A stretch of 64,000 nt of DNA from Varanus komodoensis (GCF_004798865.1 NW_025336481.1:3538418-3602417), one strand, 5' to 3'. Positions 48,766 through 60,110 are shown, counted from the first letter of the stretch. Translations and numbers: made by a program. The notes: a model not told the origin generated them from the letters alone.

Positions 48766-49507
48766 GTGGGGCTTGGCCTTTGCCCCCTCTCCCTTTGGCC
48801 ATACTCGCTGGAATATTTCCCCAGAAGGAAGCTGACCCTGGCTGAAAAAGGTCCAGCATTGTCTGACCTAGGCTGCAGTGTCCGAAGGAGAGCACTGAGG
48901 GGTGTTTCAGAGCAGCCAGAGCAGCAGGCGCCTGCAGAAGTGAGCCAAGAGAGGGAGAGTCCCGCCATTAGTCCAACGATGCCCTTCTCCCCGCTGCCAT
49001 GGGTCTGTGGGCCACCTGTGGGGCATTCCCTTGAAAACCACTTACTCCTCCTCCTCCTCCTCATGGCCAGTTTTTCCTTCTGCCTTGAGATCCGATACAT
49101 CCCAGTACCTGCCTCCCTTCTCCTCCAGTTGCAGGTGCCCCCCACCCCCAGGGAATAAGTCTGAAGGCCAGCAGGACACGAGCCAGCCCCTGCCGAACTC
49201 CGGATCTTCATTCACTTCTAGGGTAGGCTTTCTGCACCTATTTAAAACTCCCATTTGATCCAGTGGGATTTAAAAGTGCTAAATTTGGGCTGGATCAGGC
49301 GGCAAGTACTGCAACAGTCACAGTGACAGCAGCATCCAAACCCTTCTGCTCCCAGGTACAGGATAAAAACCGCCCATCTGCTCCAGGTGCCTTTGTCTTG
49401 TTCACCTTGCAGAGGAACAAGTAATCTCAAGTCAGGTTTGGGTGATCACTGCAGCCCTTCGCGGTTTATTGCTGGCTGCAGGAATCTCATGCTGCTCAGA
49501 GCAGGCA

Positions 49508-49592
49508 AAGGTGGCTTATGGGAGGGCTAAATAACCTTTGCATAACCCTCAAAAAGCCCATGGGTTGTTTAAACTTCCCATAAGCCACCCCT
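49508..49592. repeat. Hairpin-forming inverted repeat, MITE-like
   Basis: Perfect 14-base arms GGTGGCTTATGGGA (49510-49523) and TCCCATAAGCCACC (49576-49589) enclose about 52 bases with further partial pairing and a central GTTTAAAC. It is probably a small nonautonomous DNA element or part of a larger one; 'aaataagccacgatgggc' near 49690 is related. Confidence 0.65.
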
Positions 49593-49794
49593 ACCAGCTT
49601 CCTGCAACATGATACACCATGGAGACCATCTGTTCTTGGATGAATATTCAGAACTGCCCTTTGCACACGTGGCAAGCCATCATGGCTTAAATAAGCCACG
49701 ATGGGCTGCAAAACTGGTCAATGCAATACTTTGTATCCATTACATAGGGGAAGAAGTTGATTCTCTCCACTTGAACCTGAAGAACAAGCTGATT

Positions 49795-49864
49795 TCCTTC
49801 CTTCCTTCCTTCCTTCCTTCCTTCCCTCCCTCCCTCCCTCCCTCCCTCCCTTCCTTCCTTCCTT
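49795..49864. repeat. (TTCC)n/(CTCC)n pyrimidine tract
   Basis: TTCC units pass into CCCT units and back to TTCC: 70 bases without a purine on this strand. Confidence 0.92.
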
Positions 49865-52119
49865 TTGCTTTCTCTTTGGAAAACTTACCTGTATTCAGTT
49901 TGTCTTTTTGTGGAATCTTATTAAAATGCCAAATGCCACTAAATCAAAATGCCCATACCTAATTTGCATTAAGATTATCAAGAAAGGAAGTTAGCTGATT
50001 GTTTGAGCTTCTTCAAAGCTTCTAGTGTAAAAAATTGGAAAAACGTGCTTCTGTGTGGAAAGAAGGAAATAAAGAGGGATCTAAATTAAGGGCTCTCCAT
50101 CTCTCCATCTCTCCATCCATCCGTCTGAACAACCCTTCACCCATTAGCATGTCTGTGCCTGGCAAGTGAAAGCATCACCCTTGTGCATCCGATCAGCACC
50201 GCCGGCAAATTGCCTGCGCTTTGTTCCACAATCAAACAGTTTTTCAATTGCTTTTAAAACTAAGGTCCAATTGGCATGTTAAATTATGCATTGACTGCTG
50301 AAGTGGTTGTATGATTTGTATTTATTTAGCTAGATTGATAGTGGGTGCCATCCTGAAAGCTTGAGATGGGAAACAAGGACAGCAGAACAAAATCTTGTCC
50401 AATTCATTTGCTTACCTTTCCCTGCTATAACTCTTTGGGGAGGACTCCGGAACTGTAATTAGCTAAATGGGAAGTTGTTTCCAAGCCATTTGGGGCCCCA
50501 TAGGCAACAAAGTTTGGTTTCTTCTTAAATCTTTTTTTTTTTTTGGCCTGGGAATAGGGATACCATCTGATAGCCAATAGATGTGGCTGTGTGAGGTCAT
50601 CACTGAAGGCAAACAAAGATTATTCTGAGGGAGGGTCACGCTCAGGACCATGTTACTCTCACTCTGAGTGGGCACTCCATACGGTCACCTTTTTGCTTAA
50701 GTACAGCCCATTGGCTCATTGATTCGATGGCTAACAATAAGCTTATTGTTAGGGAACGGACTGACCTGTGTTCAAGACATAAAAGAAGAGACTGTTTTCA
50801 CAAAGCTCTTTCTCTAGGCAAAGAGAAATTAGGTGCAATGCTTCCTGGAAAGTCAGTCTGGAGAAAAGATGGGGCAAGGGCATGTTTCAAGGGCTGTTGA
50901 ATCCCCCACACTCTCACTGGGACTGCCTAGTTTGCAAGAGTCACCCATGCGCCAAAATGCACCTCCTTCACGTTTGCACCTGGGGCATGTGCTCGGTGTT
51001 ACAATGATGACAACACAATATCAATTCATAATAATGTGAATCAACCCTTTCATGCTGAAGGTTTGGGCTGGGTTTTCGAAACACGTACTCCCCAGGGATG
51101 GGGATTTTGCCACACGCCTAAAATGTGCCACAGTTGTCATTGTGAGTGATGATGTGATGCCAGGATAACAGCAACAAGGAGCCACGGGTCTATTACAAAT
51201 ATATCACAGATGTAGATTAGAGTCAAGCACAGCCTTGGCCCCATGAGACCTGAGCAAGTCTGGTTGGGCTGGCTGTATTTTGGCCAATCTGCCTTTCATG
51301 GCCAACTCTAATGTTACAGGTAGCCATGGAAGGGGTTTCGTTTGTAGATTTGCAGGATGTGTTTCAAAATTTCATGGCAGTGAAATAGCTCTGCCCAGCT
51401 GCAGAAGGACCTACCAATTTCCATGTGGTGTTTCACAGAATCTGCTCCAGGAATTGTGCCAGTTTTGATTTTTAGTGCTCATAAACAGATGTACTGTGTT
51501 CTTAAGGTATCCATGTATTCCTGAATTGTTGCCCCTTTCAAGCCAAACAACCTCTTCACGTTGCATCAAACAGGTATGATAACCCTTCCTCCGAGACCTG
51601 GTAAAAATGGTGAAAGCTTATTCTACCATTTGCTCATTTTCTTTTGAATCCATGATGCAGTGGAACAGCAATGCAACTTGCACACACAGGAATAGCTGTT
51701 TCTGAAGCCATAAGACTACAAAACCCATGACTCTGTACCCCTGGCTGCTGCAGTAAACATGCATAGCAGTATTCAGGGCCTCAGCTTCCCTCCCTCCCCA
51801 CTTTCACTTGCAGCAAGTTTCAGAAAGTCTGTGTGAGGGGGTGAGGGACGGAAGGAGGAATTCTAGAAAATACCAAGGGCAGTATATGAATTCATTATGG
51901 AAGGATTCACTTGGACTAGGCTGAACCCCAGACCGGAAGTGGCCCAATCCAGGATCATGTATGCCCCCAAACCATTCCTGGACACCCTCTCTCCTCTTTG
52001 GAGTTTCCGATGCTGATTGCTTGACGCTCCTTAAAAATAATATATAAGTATGTCCAACTATCAGCCCGCTGGTACCTTCCATTCAAAATTTGGGTTTTGT
52101 ATTGGTGGAAGGCCTTTGC

Positions 52120-52620
52120 ACAATCATAGAGTCATAGAATAGCAGAGCTGGAGGGGCCAAGATGGCCATCGAGTCCAGCCTCCTGCTCAGTGCTGGACTC
52201 CAGTTAAAGCATTCCTGATGAATAAATCCAGTGTGGGAGAGCCCCCCACCTCCCCAGGTCACTGGCTCCATTGCTGTAGTGCTCTAGCAGACAGGCAGTG
52301 TTTCCTGATGTCCAGCCAGAATCCGGCTTCTTGCAACTGAAGCCCATTATTTGGTGTCCTGTACTCCTGCGAAGAGACCCCGTCCTTCCTCTTTGTGCCA
52401 GCCTTTCAAGTACTCGCAGAATGCTCTCCTGTCTCTCCCCTCAGTCTTCTTGAGGCTAAACATGCCCAGTTCTTTCCACAGGGCTTTGTTTCCAGTCCTC
52501 TGAACATCTTTGTTTCCCTCCTCTGAACCTTTCCAGTTTATCTGCATCTTCCTTAAACTCTGGAGCTCAGCACTGGGCACAGCAGTCCAGAGGAGGCCTA
52601 ACCAGTGCAGAGCAGAGGGA
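52120..52620 (-). mobile_element. CR1 LINE 3' end, reverse
   Basis: 'tcatagagtcatagaatagc' and 'gatggccatcgagtccagcc' is the CR1 terminus in reverse, followed by coding remnants ('gggagagccccccacctccc', and 'tgaacctttccagtttatct' on this strand). Same subfamily style as 33418-33860. Confidence 0.88.
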
Positions 52621-52755
52621 AACTAGCGCTTCACATGTCTGGAAGTGATACTTCTATTCATGCAGCCCAAAATAGCATTTGCCCCCTCCCCCACTTTTGC
52701 AGTCAGTCATATCAGACCCTGAGCTTGAGGCAGAAGCAGGCTTATTAAAATAAAA

Positions 52756-52761
52756 TTTATT
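52756..52761 (-). terminator. CRH2: Candidate reverse-strand poly(A) signal
   Basis: TTTATT on this strand is AATAAA on the reverse, with a second TTATTAAAATAAA-like context beside it. It could end a 2-kb CRH2 3' UTR. It could equally belong to a decayed repeat or an unrelated transcript. Confidence 0.3.
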
Positions 52762-54113
52762 CAGAACACTTCACTGTACATTGCCAAATTTGCTGGTTGC
52801 TTTAATTAACTGGTGATAGAGAGAAAACAGCATCTGTACATAACTACATGTTCACATCTGGACTAGGAAGTCTGACCTGCTGGACTCTGGCAAAAGAAGC
52901 AGGAACTTTTTAGGAACTCTACGCAGTTGCACATACATTTTGCTACGAGGACACTCTTGTGACCCCGATGCTGCGAAAGACACAAGGTTTGTTTACAGCA
53001 GTGCTTCGAAACAGCAAGTACAGAAGCTGTACATTTTTGGCGGTGTTCAGTCACTCGGGCTTAATGATGGACAGTTGATAGAACTCTGCTTCTGATTTTC
53101 AGAATGTGGCACAAACATTACTGGTTGATCTTTGCCCAATTCCCCAATCTCAAACCATGGCTGTGAGGATAAACGGTCGCAGGAACCAGACATTCCATCC
53201 CAGCTTCTTGGAAAAAAGGCAGGGATGAAACATCATCGTAATCATGTGCTACAGGGCAATCCTGGGTCAGGCAACCCATAATTACCTCATCCCCCTGCTC
53301 TTGGCCTTTTGACACACCTGGGAACCTGCTCACCTGATAATCTCCCTTCTCCAGTAAGAACATGCCCATGCATTAAGGCTGGGATGGAGAACTTCTGGCT
53401 CGCAAACCAGATGCAATGCAGGGGAGGTGCCCATTCAGCCCACTGAATCTCTGGGGTCGGTGTCTCGCCAATACGTGAGATGCATCTGGGAGGAGACACG
53501 GGAAGCTCCTTCCACGGCGGCTGCATCCCAGCGCTGGAACACTCTCTAGGCAGGAAGACCCAGCTGGCTGACGGACCGCGCCGTGCCCCTTGCTGCAGCA
53601 TGGGCGATGGTCCTTGTGCCCCACAAGGCTGGCCGGGGCGAGACCATGCCCTGGAGGCCTGTGGACTTGTGGGCATCGGAGGCGTCCAACAAGCTCGTCT
53701 GGTTGTTTGCCCAGAAAGTGCTGTGTGGCACCAGGGCTGGGCTCCTAGAGGCCTTTTCTGAACTTCCAGAAGAGCATTTCCACTTCGGTTGGGCTTTGGC
53801 AAACCAGCAGTACTTTTCCTCCCTCTCTGCTCTCCCCCCTCTGGTATCTCAGCCACGGGGCCATTTTTTTACTCTAAGCTCCTGGTGCAAGACACTTGGC
53901 CCTCTTTCTTCCATAAAAGAACCACATGCCAACGTAAAGCAAAATATTACATTCAGACGAGTGAATAACATTATGGGAAAGATGGCAAAATGAGCTGGCC
54001 TCTTTCATGGCTTTCAGGGGCAACCCAAATAGATTCTTTTCTCGGGGAGTCATTCAAAATAAATCATTCTGTGGAGGAGATCCTGACCTCAGATCCAAGA
54101 GTTTAAGTGATCA

Positions 54114-54563
54114 GGTGGGTTCGCATGACACAACAAGCCACAGCGGTTTCTTGAGCAGGATGGTTTTCTGAGAGACCTTTTGTGCTATTCTAGCATGTAC
54201 TTTTGGTTTTTGGAAAGCATGCAGAGGATTGATGGCCTGCTCAATGGGTTTTCATGCTTCACCGGGGTTTCTCCGGTCACTCAAAGCCATCCTTGTGGTT
54301 TCCGTAGTCTTGGCAAGCAGCTACCATAGAGTCCCCTGGAAAGAGCGGCGGCTGTAGGAGCTGCTCTAGCCATCGAATGTGGTATTCAATTTCAGATGCA
54401 GTGGCTGATGGGAAATGTGCCCACAGTGGGAGACGTGAGCAAGGAAAGTGGAAACCACACCAGTGTAGAAACCGCGTGATTGTCTGTCAGGCACATCCCA
54501 GCAAAAACCCATGCACCATGGAAACCATGCAGGGTGGCTTGTCATGATGTGTGAACCCAGCCA
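54114..54563 (+). repeat. MITE family C-like element, about 450 bp
   Basis: The left end 'ggtgggttcgcatgacacaa' with 'caagcca' and the right end 'tggcttgtcatgatgtgtga' with 'acccagcc' are terminal inverted repeats of about 27 bases with few mismatches. It is non-coding inside and lies a few hundred bases beyond the CRH2 stop codon. Confidence 0.65.
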
Positions 54564-54569
54564 TCATAT

Positions 54570-54700
54570 AGCTCAGTCTTCCCCTGCCGGATGGACTACA
54601 GATGTGCTGGACTACATTTCCCAGCATGCCCCACCAGCCAGGCTAGAGCATGCTGGGGGTCACGCTCCAACACACCTGGAGAGCATTGCACTGGGGAAGG
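54570..54700 (+). repeat. Palindromic MITE (family A) copy
   Basis: Left arm 'cagtcttcccctgccggatg' and 'ctacatttcccagcatgcc', right arm 'gcatgctgggggtcacgctc' and 'actggggaaggttg'. It lies within the probable CRH2 3' UTR. Confidence 0.6.
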
Positions 54701-54797
54701 TTGATGCAGCTCCCCACCAATTGCAGTTTTACAAGAATCAATATTCAACTTTACAAGCAGAAAACAACTCCTCCCTTGCCCCAGGCCCCTCCCCCAC

Positions 54798-55229
54798 TCA
54801 TTTGCCAATACTTTGCAGGAGTATTTTGTTACTACGGGCTTTCTGGGCCAGCGTCTCCTCCCGGGACATCTCCAGGAACTCTCGGAGAAGGTGAAAAGTC
54901 AAGTCCAGGGAATTTGGCCGGCCGTCACGTCTTTTGCTGGACGAGGCTGCTCGCGCATCCCTCTGCTGCTGGCGGGCTGTTTTGGCCTCCAGGGACTTGC
55001 AGGGTCTGAGGGCTCCGAGGTCCTGGAAGAGCCCCTCTTCAGAGGGGGCTGGGGGTATGCCAGGCTCACTTCCCCAAGCTGCGTGGCTCAGCCGGCGCTC
55101 CCAGCTCAGGCCACTTATGGGGAGAAGACGGGCCACGGGGGGCTGCGGCCACTCCAGGGGAAGGCAAGATTTCAGTGGGAGAAGCAGCAAGATGAGGAAC
55201 GAGGCAGCCGACACCGTCCGGGCCATCAT
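54798..55229 (-). CDS. CRH2: CRH2, corticotropin-releasing hormone family prepropeptide (143 aa)
   Basis: The whole prepropeptide lies in one exon, as in CRH. Residues 1-22 are a signal peptide (ARTVSAASFLILLLLPL core). A poorly conserved cryptic region follows to about 98, then a tribasic KRR site at 99-101. The predicted hormone spans residues 102-141 (54926 down to 54807): DGRPNSLDLTFHLLREFLEM and SREETLAQKARSNKILLQSI, followed by Gly-Lys-stop, the signal for C-terminal amidation. The SLDLTFHLLRE core is the diagnostic motif. The LREFLEMSREE..AQKA..NK.LLQSIGK pattern is that of CRH2, known in birds, reptiles, monotremes, marsupials and gar but lost in placental mammals, and differs from CRH (LREVLEMARAEQ) and urocortin. 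The start is the first of two adjacent Met codons, 14 bases after the splice acceptor; the second is equally possible. The hormone is expected to act on CRH receptors. It lies tail-to-tail with TRIM101, as CRH does with TRIM55. Confidence 0.93.
   Translation of the reverse strand: MMARTVSAASFLILLLLPLKSCLPLEWPQPPVARLLPISGLSWERRLSHAAWGSEPGIPPAPSEEGLFQDLGALRPCKSLEAKTARQQQRDARAASSSKRRDGRPNSLDLTFHLLREFLEMSREETLAQKARSNKILLQSIGK
54807..54926 (-). other. CRH2: Predicted mature CRH2 peptide, 40 residues, amidated
   Basis: From Asp102, after KRR, to Ile141, before the Gly amide donor. If cleavage occurs one residue earlier the peptide is 41 residues, the length of CRH. There is no cysteine or internal dibasic site that would split the helix. 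Confidence 0.8.
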
Positions 55230-55243
55230 CAGCTCCCCAATGT
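55230..55243 (-). other. CRH2: CRH2 exon 2 5' UTR and splice acceptor
   Basis: On the reverse strand 'tttctgtcctag' places the acceptor AG at 55245-55244. The exon starts at 55243, 14 bases before the ATG. CRH-family genes have exactly this layout: one intron just upstream of the start codon. An upstream in-frame ATG at 55304 lies in the intron and is rejected. Confidence 0.75.
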
Positions 55244-55937
55244 CTAGGACAGAAATGAGCATCGGCGTTACTAGGAGCCTGAAGACGCTAATTTTAATCC
55301 TCAATCAGCCAGGTTTGTCTGCCTAACCGCCGGAGACAAAAGAGAGCTCCCAGCAAGGACTGCCAGAAAAGATCTTGGCTGAAGCATGCTCACAGCAATG
55401 CGGAACCTCCCGCTCTTCCAAAAGAGATCAGCCAACCCCCTTTAGCAAGTCACAGTTTTACACCTGTAAGGGCAACCCCATCAGGCCATCGTTAACCTTT
55501 GAAGGCAGGATGTACTGACGTGCTGAATTCCACACGGACACCAACCCCCCGCTGCCCTGTGCAGGTTCATTTGTGCCCAAGCAAGAATGCAGTCGCAGCC
55601 AAACCGATTAAGATTTCCTACATACAAACAACAGTTGTTGCTTTCATTTATGTACTGAAGTCAGTGATTTCTGTCTGCCACTAACAAAGGAGGATTCTTG
55701 GCTCTTCAGCAGACTGGAGCTGCTTAGGACTTCTCTTTGGGTTGAGGCCTCGGCAAGGTTGCAACGAGTTCCAGCACAGAAACCAGAACTTTTCTGTCAG
55801 GGACTAAAGAAGATTTCTGGGGCAGCGGCCCGGGTGCTGGGCTGGGCCTGCCAAGATCCTGGCTCAAGTCTGTGGCTGGCCGTGAAGCCCAGTGAGTCAC
55901 AGACTCGCTACAGGGCGGTAGAAATGCTTGCGAGGTG

Positions 55938-55938
55938 G

Positions 55939-55979
<41 letters not shown>
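55938..55979. repeat. (ATT)n microsatellite
   Basis: About thirteen ATT units joined to the reverse L2-type 3' end at 55980. Confidence 0.95.
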
Positions 55980-55980
<1 letters not shown>

Positions 55981-56060
55981 ACATTTCTATGCCGCCCCTT
56001 GCCGAAGCCTTGGGGCGGCTTACAACACAATAAGATACATTGAAATACAATAGAACATAA
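55980..56060 (-). repeat. L2-like LINE 3' end, reverse
   Basis: The reverse strand reads 'gtaagccgccccaaggcttc' and 'ggggcggcatagaaatg' with an ATT-rich tail, the same terminus as at 57250. Confidence 0.75.
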
Positions 56061-56559
56061 TAAATTACCACTAAATACAAAAATACAAAAAATACACTGA
56101 GATACAATAATATAAAATTAAAATTAACAGTATAAAATAAGTAAATAAAGAATATAGGAGGAGAAAAGAGAAGGAAGAAGAAGGCAGCTTCAATCAACGC
56201 ATGTCCGGAGCTAAGGGCTGCTGTTCCGGTTCTGCCGGGGACTGAGCAGAGACGGAATGGAGCAAATTTCACTTCGGAGCCTCCCTCCGAGCTGATTAGG
56301 GGGCAGCACTGTTGGTAGCAGAACCTGTCTTTCTTTAGGGGCCTGTCCTTCACCCCAGCATCTCCAGTTAGGGCCGAAACAGATTTTGCTTTAAATCTGA
56401 GCCCAGCCGTGATGGCATACGCAACACGCTTTTGTCTGGAGGAGGTGCAGGGGATCCAATATTTGTTGGAATCCTAGCGGAGGGTGTGAGGGGGACTTTT
56501 CAGATTTGACTGTTCTGCACAGAGTTAAAGCAACGTCCATTTTCGCCGTGAAAAGACTG

Positions 56560-56800
56560 CCAACGTGGCAGAGCGGTTAAGCGTGTTGTGCTGGGACTCA
56601 GGCAATCTGGGTTCTAGCCTGTATTCAGTCACGCCATCCCCTGGGTGACTTGCAGCCGGTTACAGGCCTTCAGCCCAGCCTACCTCACGGGGTTGTTGTT
56701 GCTGGAAAGAGAGCAGGAGGAGGAGAATGAAGTCAGCCACTCTGAGTTGTGTGCAAGGTGTAAATGTGGGATGAAAATCTATTGAATGAATAAATGTTAT
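56560..56800 (+). repeat. tRNA-headed SINE
   Basis: Head 'aacgtggcagagcggttaag' (tRNA A-box-like) and 'aatctgggttctagcctgt', body 'cctcacggggttgttgttg', and an 'attgaatgaataaat' tail. Inside the CRH2 intron, opposite strand. Confidence 0.82.
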
Positions 56801-57169
56801 TTTGCTGGGCTGATCTAATCGCAAGAACATATTGCAAGTGCCGAAGAAAATGGTGCCCAAATTTAGAAGTGGGAGGAAGGTGCACAATGCTTGGGTGGTG
56901 GGCCCCGAAGTTTGGCATGATGTGTGTGCAAAACCAGGCAACCAAAGGGGTCAGGCTGATCTCTGGGAAGACGCGTGATGAGGAATGCTAACGGGGGCAA
57001 TTTGGGCAGCTCGGGGAAGTTGCCTGGAGGAGGAGGGCTTGGCCAGGCGTCTGAACAGAAGCGCCCTGCTAGGAGATGCAGAGTTCCACTGCAAGCCCAT
57101 TCGCATCTATAAAATAACAAGGGCAGTTAAATAGACACCTTCTTGACTCTATGAAGAAGTATAAGGTGT

Positions 57170-57301
57170 GGCCAGGGCAGCTTATTTTATATTGTATGTT
57201 TGTATTTTAATGTTTATATTTTTAATTTATGATTATTATTATTTAATTTATTGTTGTAAGCCGCCCTGAGGCTTCGGTGAATGGGGCGGCATAAAAATGT
57301 C

Positions 57302-57348
<47 letters not shown>

Positions 57349-57350
57349 AA
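57170..57350 (+). repeat. L2-like LINE 3' end with (AAAT)n tail
   Basis: 'attgttgtaagccgccctga', 'ggcttcggtgaatggggcg' and 'gcataaaaatgtctaaa', then about twelve AAAT units to 57349. Confidence 0.82.
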
Positions 57351-57404
57351 TGGCTCATGCTGGAGATCCACCACACAGTTGCTGCTGCTGCTGTTACTAT
57401 TATC

Positions 57405-57605
57405 ATTACCACCCTGCATGAATGTTCTGCCTTTTCTCTCGTGAGGAACCCAAGGCACCCCACATAGCTCCAATTTATTCTCACAACAACAACCCTGTGA
57501 GGTAGGTCATGCTGACTGGCCCAAAGTCACCCAGTGAGTTTCTTGGCTGAGTGGGGACTTGAACCCAGATCTCCCAGGTTCCCAGTCCAGCACTGTCAGC
57601 ACCAC
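57405..57605 (-). repeat. tRNA-headed SINE, reverse
   Basis: Reverse strand: 'gatctgggttcaagtcccc', 'gactttgggccagtcagca', 'cacagggttgttgttgtga'. The head and 3' end are shortened. Confidence 0.78.
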
Positions 57606-57627
57606 ATCACATCCACCTCCCCATTTG

Positions 57628-57755
57628 GTGCCTCCAAATGTTTGGGAATTCACCTCCCATCAACCCCAGTCAGCCTGGCCAAAGGTCAGGAATCCTGGGA
57701 GTTGTAATTCAAAACATCTGGAAGACAACAGGCTGGGGAAGGCTGCCTTACACAG
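57628..57755 (+). repeat. Palindromic MITE (family A), most complete copy
   Basis: Left arm 'gtgcctccaaatgtttggga' and 'attcacctcccatcaacccc', right arm 'atcctgggagttgtaattca' and 'aaacatctggaagacaaca' then 'ggctggggaaggctgcc'. The whole 128 bases fold back on themselves. Confidence 0.75.
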
Positions 57756-58724
57756 TCATATTCCTTCTCCTGACAAAGTTTCTGTGTCGTTAACAGCTGC
57801 AGAGCAAATGTTCAACAGGTGTAGCCCAACAGACTAATGCCTGCGACTTCAAGGTGGGCACAACCGTTGAGTGTGGTCTTTGTGCAGCAGTTGCTCTGTG
57901 TTGCTGCAGTTTTGAGCTGAGCTGTATTTTCATTTTGGAAGGATGTCACTCCTTTGTCAGGTGGAAGTCACACCAGTCTGTGGAGGTAAAGCCAACAGTG
58001 TCGTGTGGCACTTCCGATGCTTAGCAAATTTATTCTGGCACAAACTTTTGTGGAGCAGGTCCCACTGCATCACATGCATTGGGGGGGGGGTAATCTGAGT
58101 CGGCGGGGGGTGCGTGTGCATTCTCCCTCGAGGCGAGAAAGTGTAATATATAAACAGTGGGATCACAAGGCAATAAAATGCAAAAAGTGTGGTTTATGAC
58201 AATTCAGCAGTAATTGGTGATTGTACAATCATCCTAGCATCACTCAGTTAATTAACACCTGTAGTGAGAGAGAAAGCATTATCCTAATTTATGCACAACT
58301 GGATAGAACTCCATTTCTCGATAGGTTCTGATTCGATGCCTTCATGAGGAGTCTTCCTTTGAAATTCCTCTGAAGGAAAATTATCCTTCCCTCCCATCTC
58401 CTTCATGTGCAAAATAAATACCTGCCGACTGAGAATAACACTCCGTGTGTCTCATGAAATAGAACCTGGCACATGGGAGTGTACACTTACATTTTGCAAT
58501 CCTTGGACCTCCCAGTGTTGCCTGGGGGAGAGGTACCGGGTTGTTTGGGATCCCAGCTCCAGGGTCCTCCAACTGCAGAGTGGGGAGCCCAAATGGGGAG
58601 CCCCCGCCCTGCCTGCCCCTTGCAGCTAGCACGGAAAGGATGGTCTTAGTGCATTTCTGAGCTCAGACCTCCCTCTGTGCATCAAAGGGCAGATAGCACA
58701 GGACTCTGCCCATATTCCTAAAAC

Positions 58725-58830
58725 TTTTCCGCTGCGGTCCTATGCTTGTTTAGATAGGAAAGAGGTCTGGAGGTCCCAGTGTGGTCTGGGCAGCCTAGCT
58801 GGGGTTATGGACCTTGCTTCTGCCTAAACA
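58725..58830 (+). repeat. MITE family B fragment
   Basis: 'gcggtcctatgcttgtttag' and 'ataggaaagaggtctgg' match one arm of the copy at 61359-61525. Confidence 0.45.
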
Positions 58831-59849
58831 TTCATGGTGTAGTTATGATCCAAATGAGGTCTGATCATAGGAAATCGGGGTCTGTTTGTCTTCCAGTATT
58901 TTTTAAAAAGTTGCACAGCAGCCACAGGTAAGAGCAATCCAAACTGAGGTCATCGAAAGGGGATGAATTTCCCGTGAAGGAAAACTTACAAATACCATCC
59001 TAAGCTATTCAATTAGGCCATCTAATATCTAAGTTTTGAGGGACCAGCTGGATTGAAGCACCAACCGCTTCATGCGTTTTCCTTTGCTTGCTTGTTTTGG
59101 TCTATGGAGTGAGAAAGATGAATTATTCATTGGAAAATTGTAAGGATCTGCCTGGGTAGATCCTGAGAAGGTACTGGAAGGGTGCAAAGGAAAATGATAA
59201 CCCAGACAGCATTCGGTTTTATTTGTAAGCAATTTTGTTAGCCATTTTAAAATGCACAGTGACGATGTGAAACTATTTAAAAAGCTGCACACTGAGGTTT
59301 CTATATTTGCCTTGAGTGCTTGAGCCCAGAAAGCTGCACCAGAAAAATATTCAGAGGAAAGGAACATTAATAGTGATGCTACAGTGAAAAATCACTAGAA
59401 CCAACCAAAGAGCTGTGCCTATGTTGCCGATGTTTATGTACAAGGATTAGCCGATCAATGCATTCTGGCTGGCTTAAGCAAGTGAACCAAGCTGTATGCG
59501 ACAAAGAGAAGCCCCAAACCCTCAGAGTTTCATAGAAAGAGATTTAGACGTGAAAGAATGCCCTTTCTGAATACCGCTCTTCTCACCTTGTCCAAACTGG
59601 TGCTATGCAGATACATGGACTTATTCACGGGAACTGTAATTCAACGCATCCAGAATAATCGGTGATGCACATATAATAACTTAGACCAGGGATATGTAAC
59701 CCATGCCCTTCTTGATGGCATTGGAGCATAGTCCTCTCAAATATCACGCAGGCTACAGATTCCCCATCCCTGGCTAGCCCCTGAGCAGGAAGGTCATCCT
59801 ACTGCTCAACTTCTTGGCTCCAAAATACCCACCATGGTTAGGTGTCCAT

Positions 59850-60110
59850 CTTTTATGTATTTATTTTTTTATTAGATTTCTACCCTGCTTTTTTGTACAG
59901 TGAACTCAAGGCAGCTCACGTCATTCTCCTCTTTCTCCTCTCAGTCTTATCCCCACAACAACAAGCCAGTGAGGTAGGCTGGGCGGAGAGTCTGACTGGC
60001 CCAAAGTCCCCCAGTGGGATCCATGGCTCAGCAGGGAGTAGAACCCAGATCCTCTGAGTCCCGGCCCTGCGCGCTTAACCCCTGCACCTCGCTGGCTCTC
60101 CTTCATACCA
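59850..60110 (-). repeat. tRNA-headed SINE, reverse, nearly complete
   Basis: Reverse strand: 'agccagcgaggtgcaggggt' head, 'gatctgggttctactccct', 'gactttgggccagtcagac', then 'tgagctgccttgagttcac' and a T-rich end on this strand. Confidence 0.85.

Larger units (their letters stand above)
47491..54797. other. Spacer between TRIM101 and CRH2
   Basis: 47.5-48.25 kb is GC-rich with long open frames on both strands that I judge non-coding. 48.2-52.1 kb holds a SINE, a hairpin element and a pyrimidine tract. 49870-52080 is AT-rich and I recognise nothing else in it. 52.1-52.6 kb is CR1. 52.75-53.1 kb looks like a reverse-strand transcript end. 53.1-54.1 kb shows nothing firm. 54.1-54.7 kb is MITE sequence. 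Confidence 0.55.

Noticed and set aside
53287-53856. 189-codon reverse-strand open frame near CRH2
   Set aside because: No domain, signal peptide or splice context. Composition explains it.
55230-55304. Upstream ATG extending the CRH2 frame by 25 codons
   Set aside because: It lies upstream of a good splice acceptor and would put a charged segment before the signal peptide. CRH-family genes have an intron exactly here.
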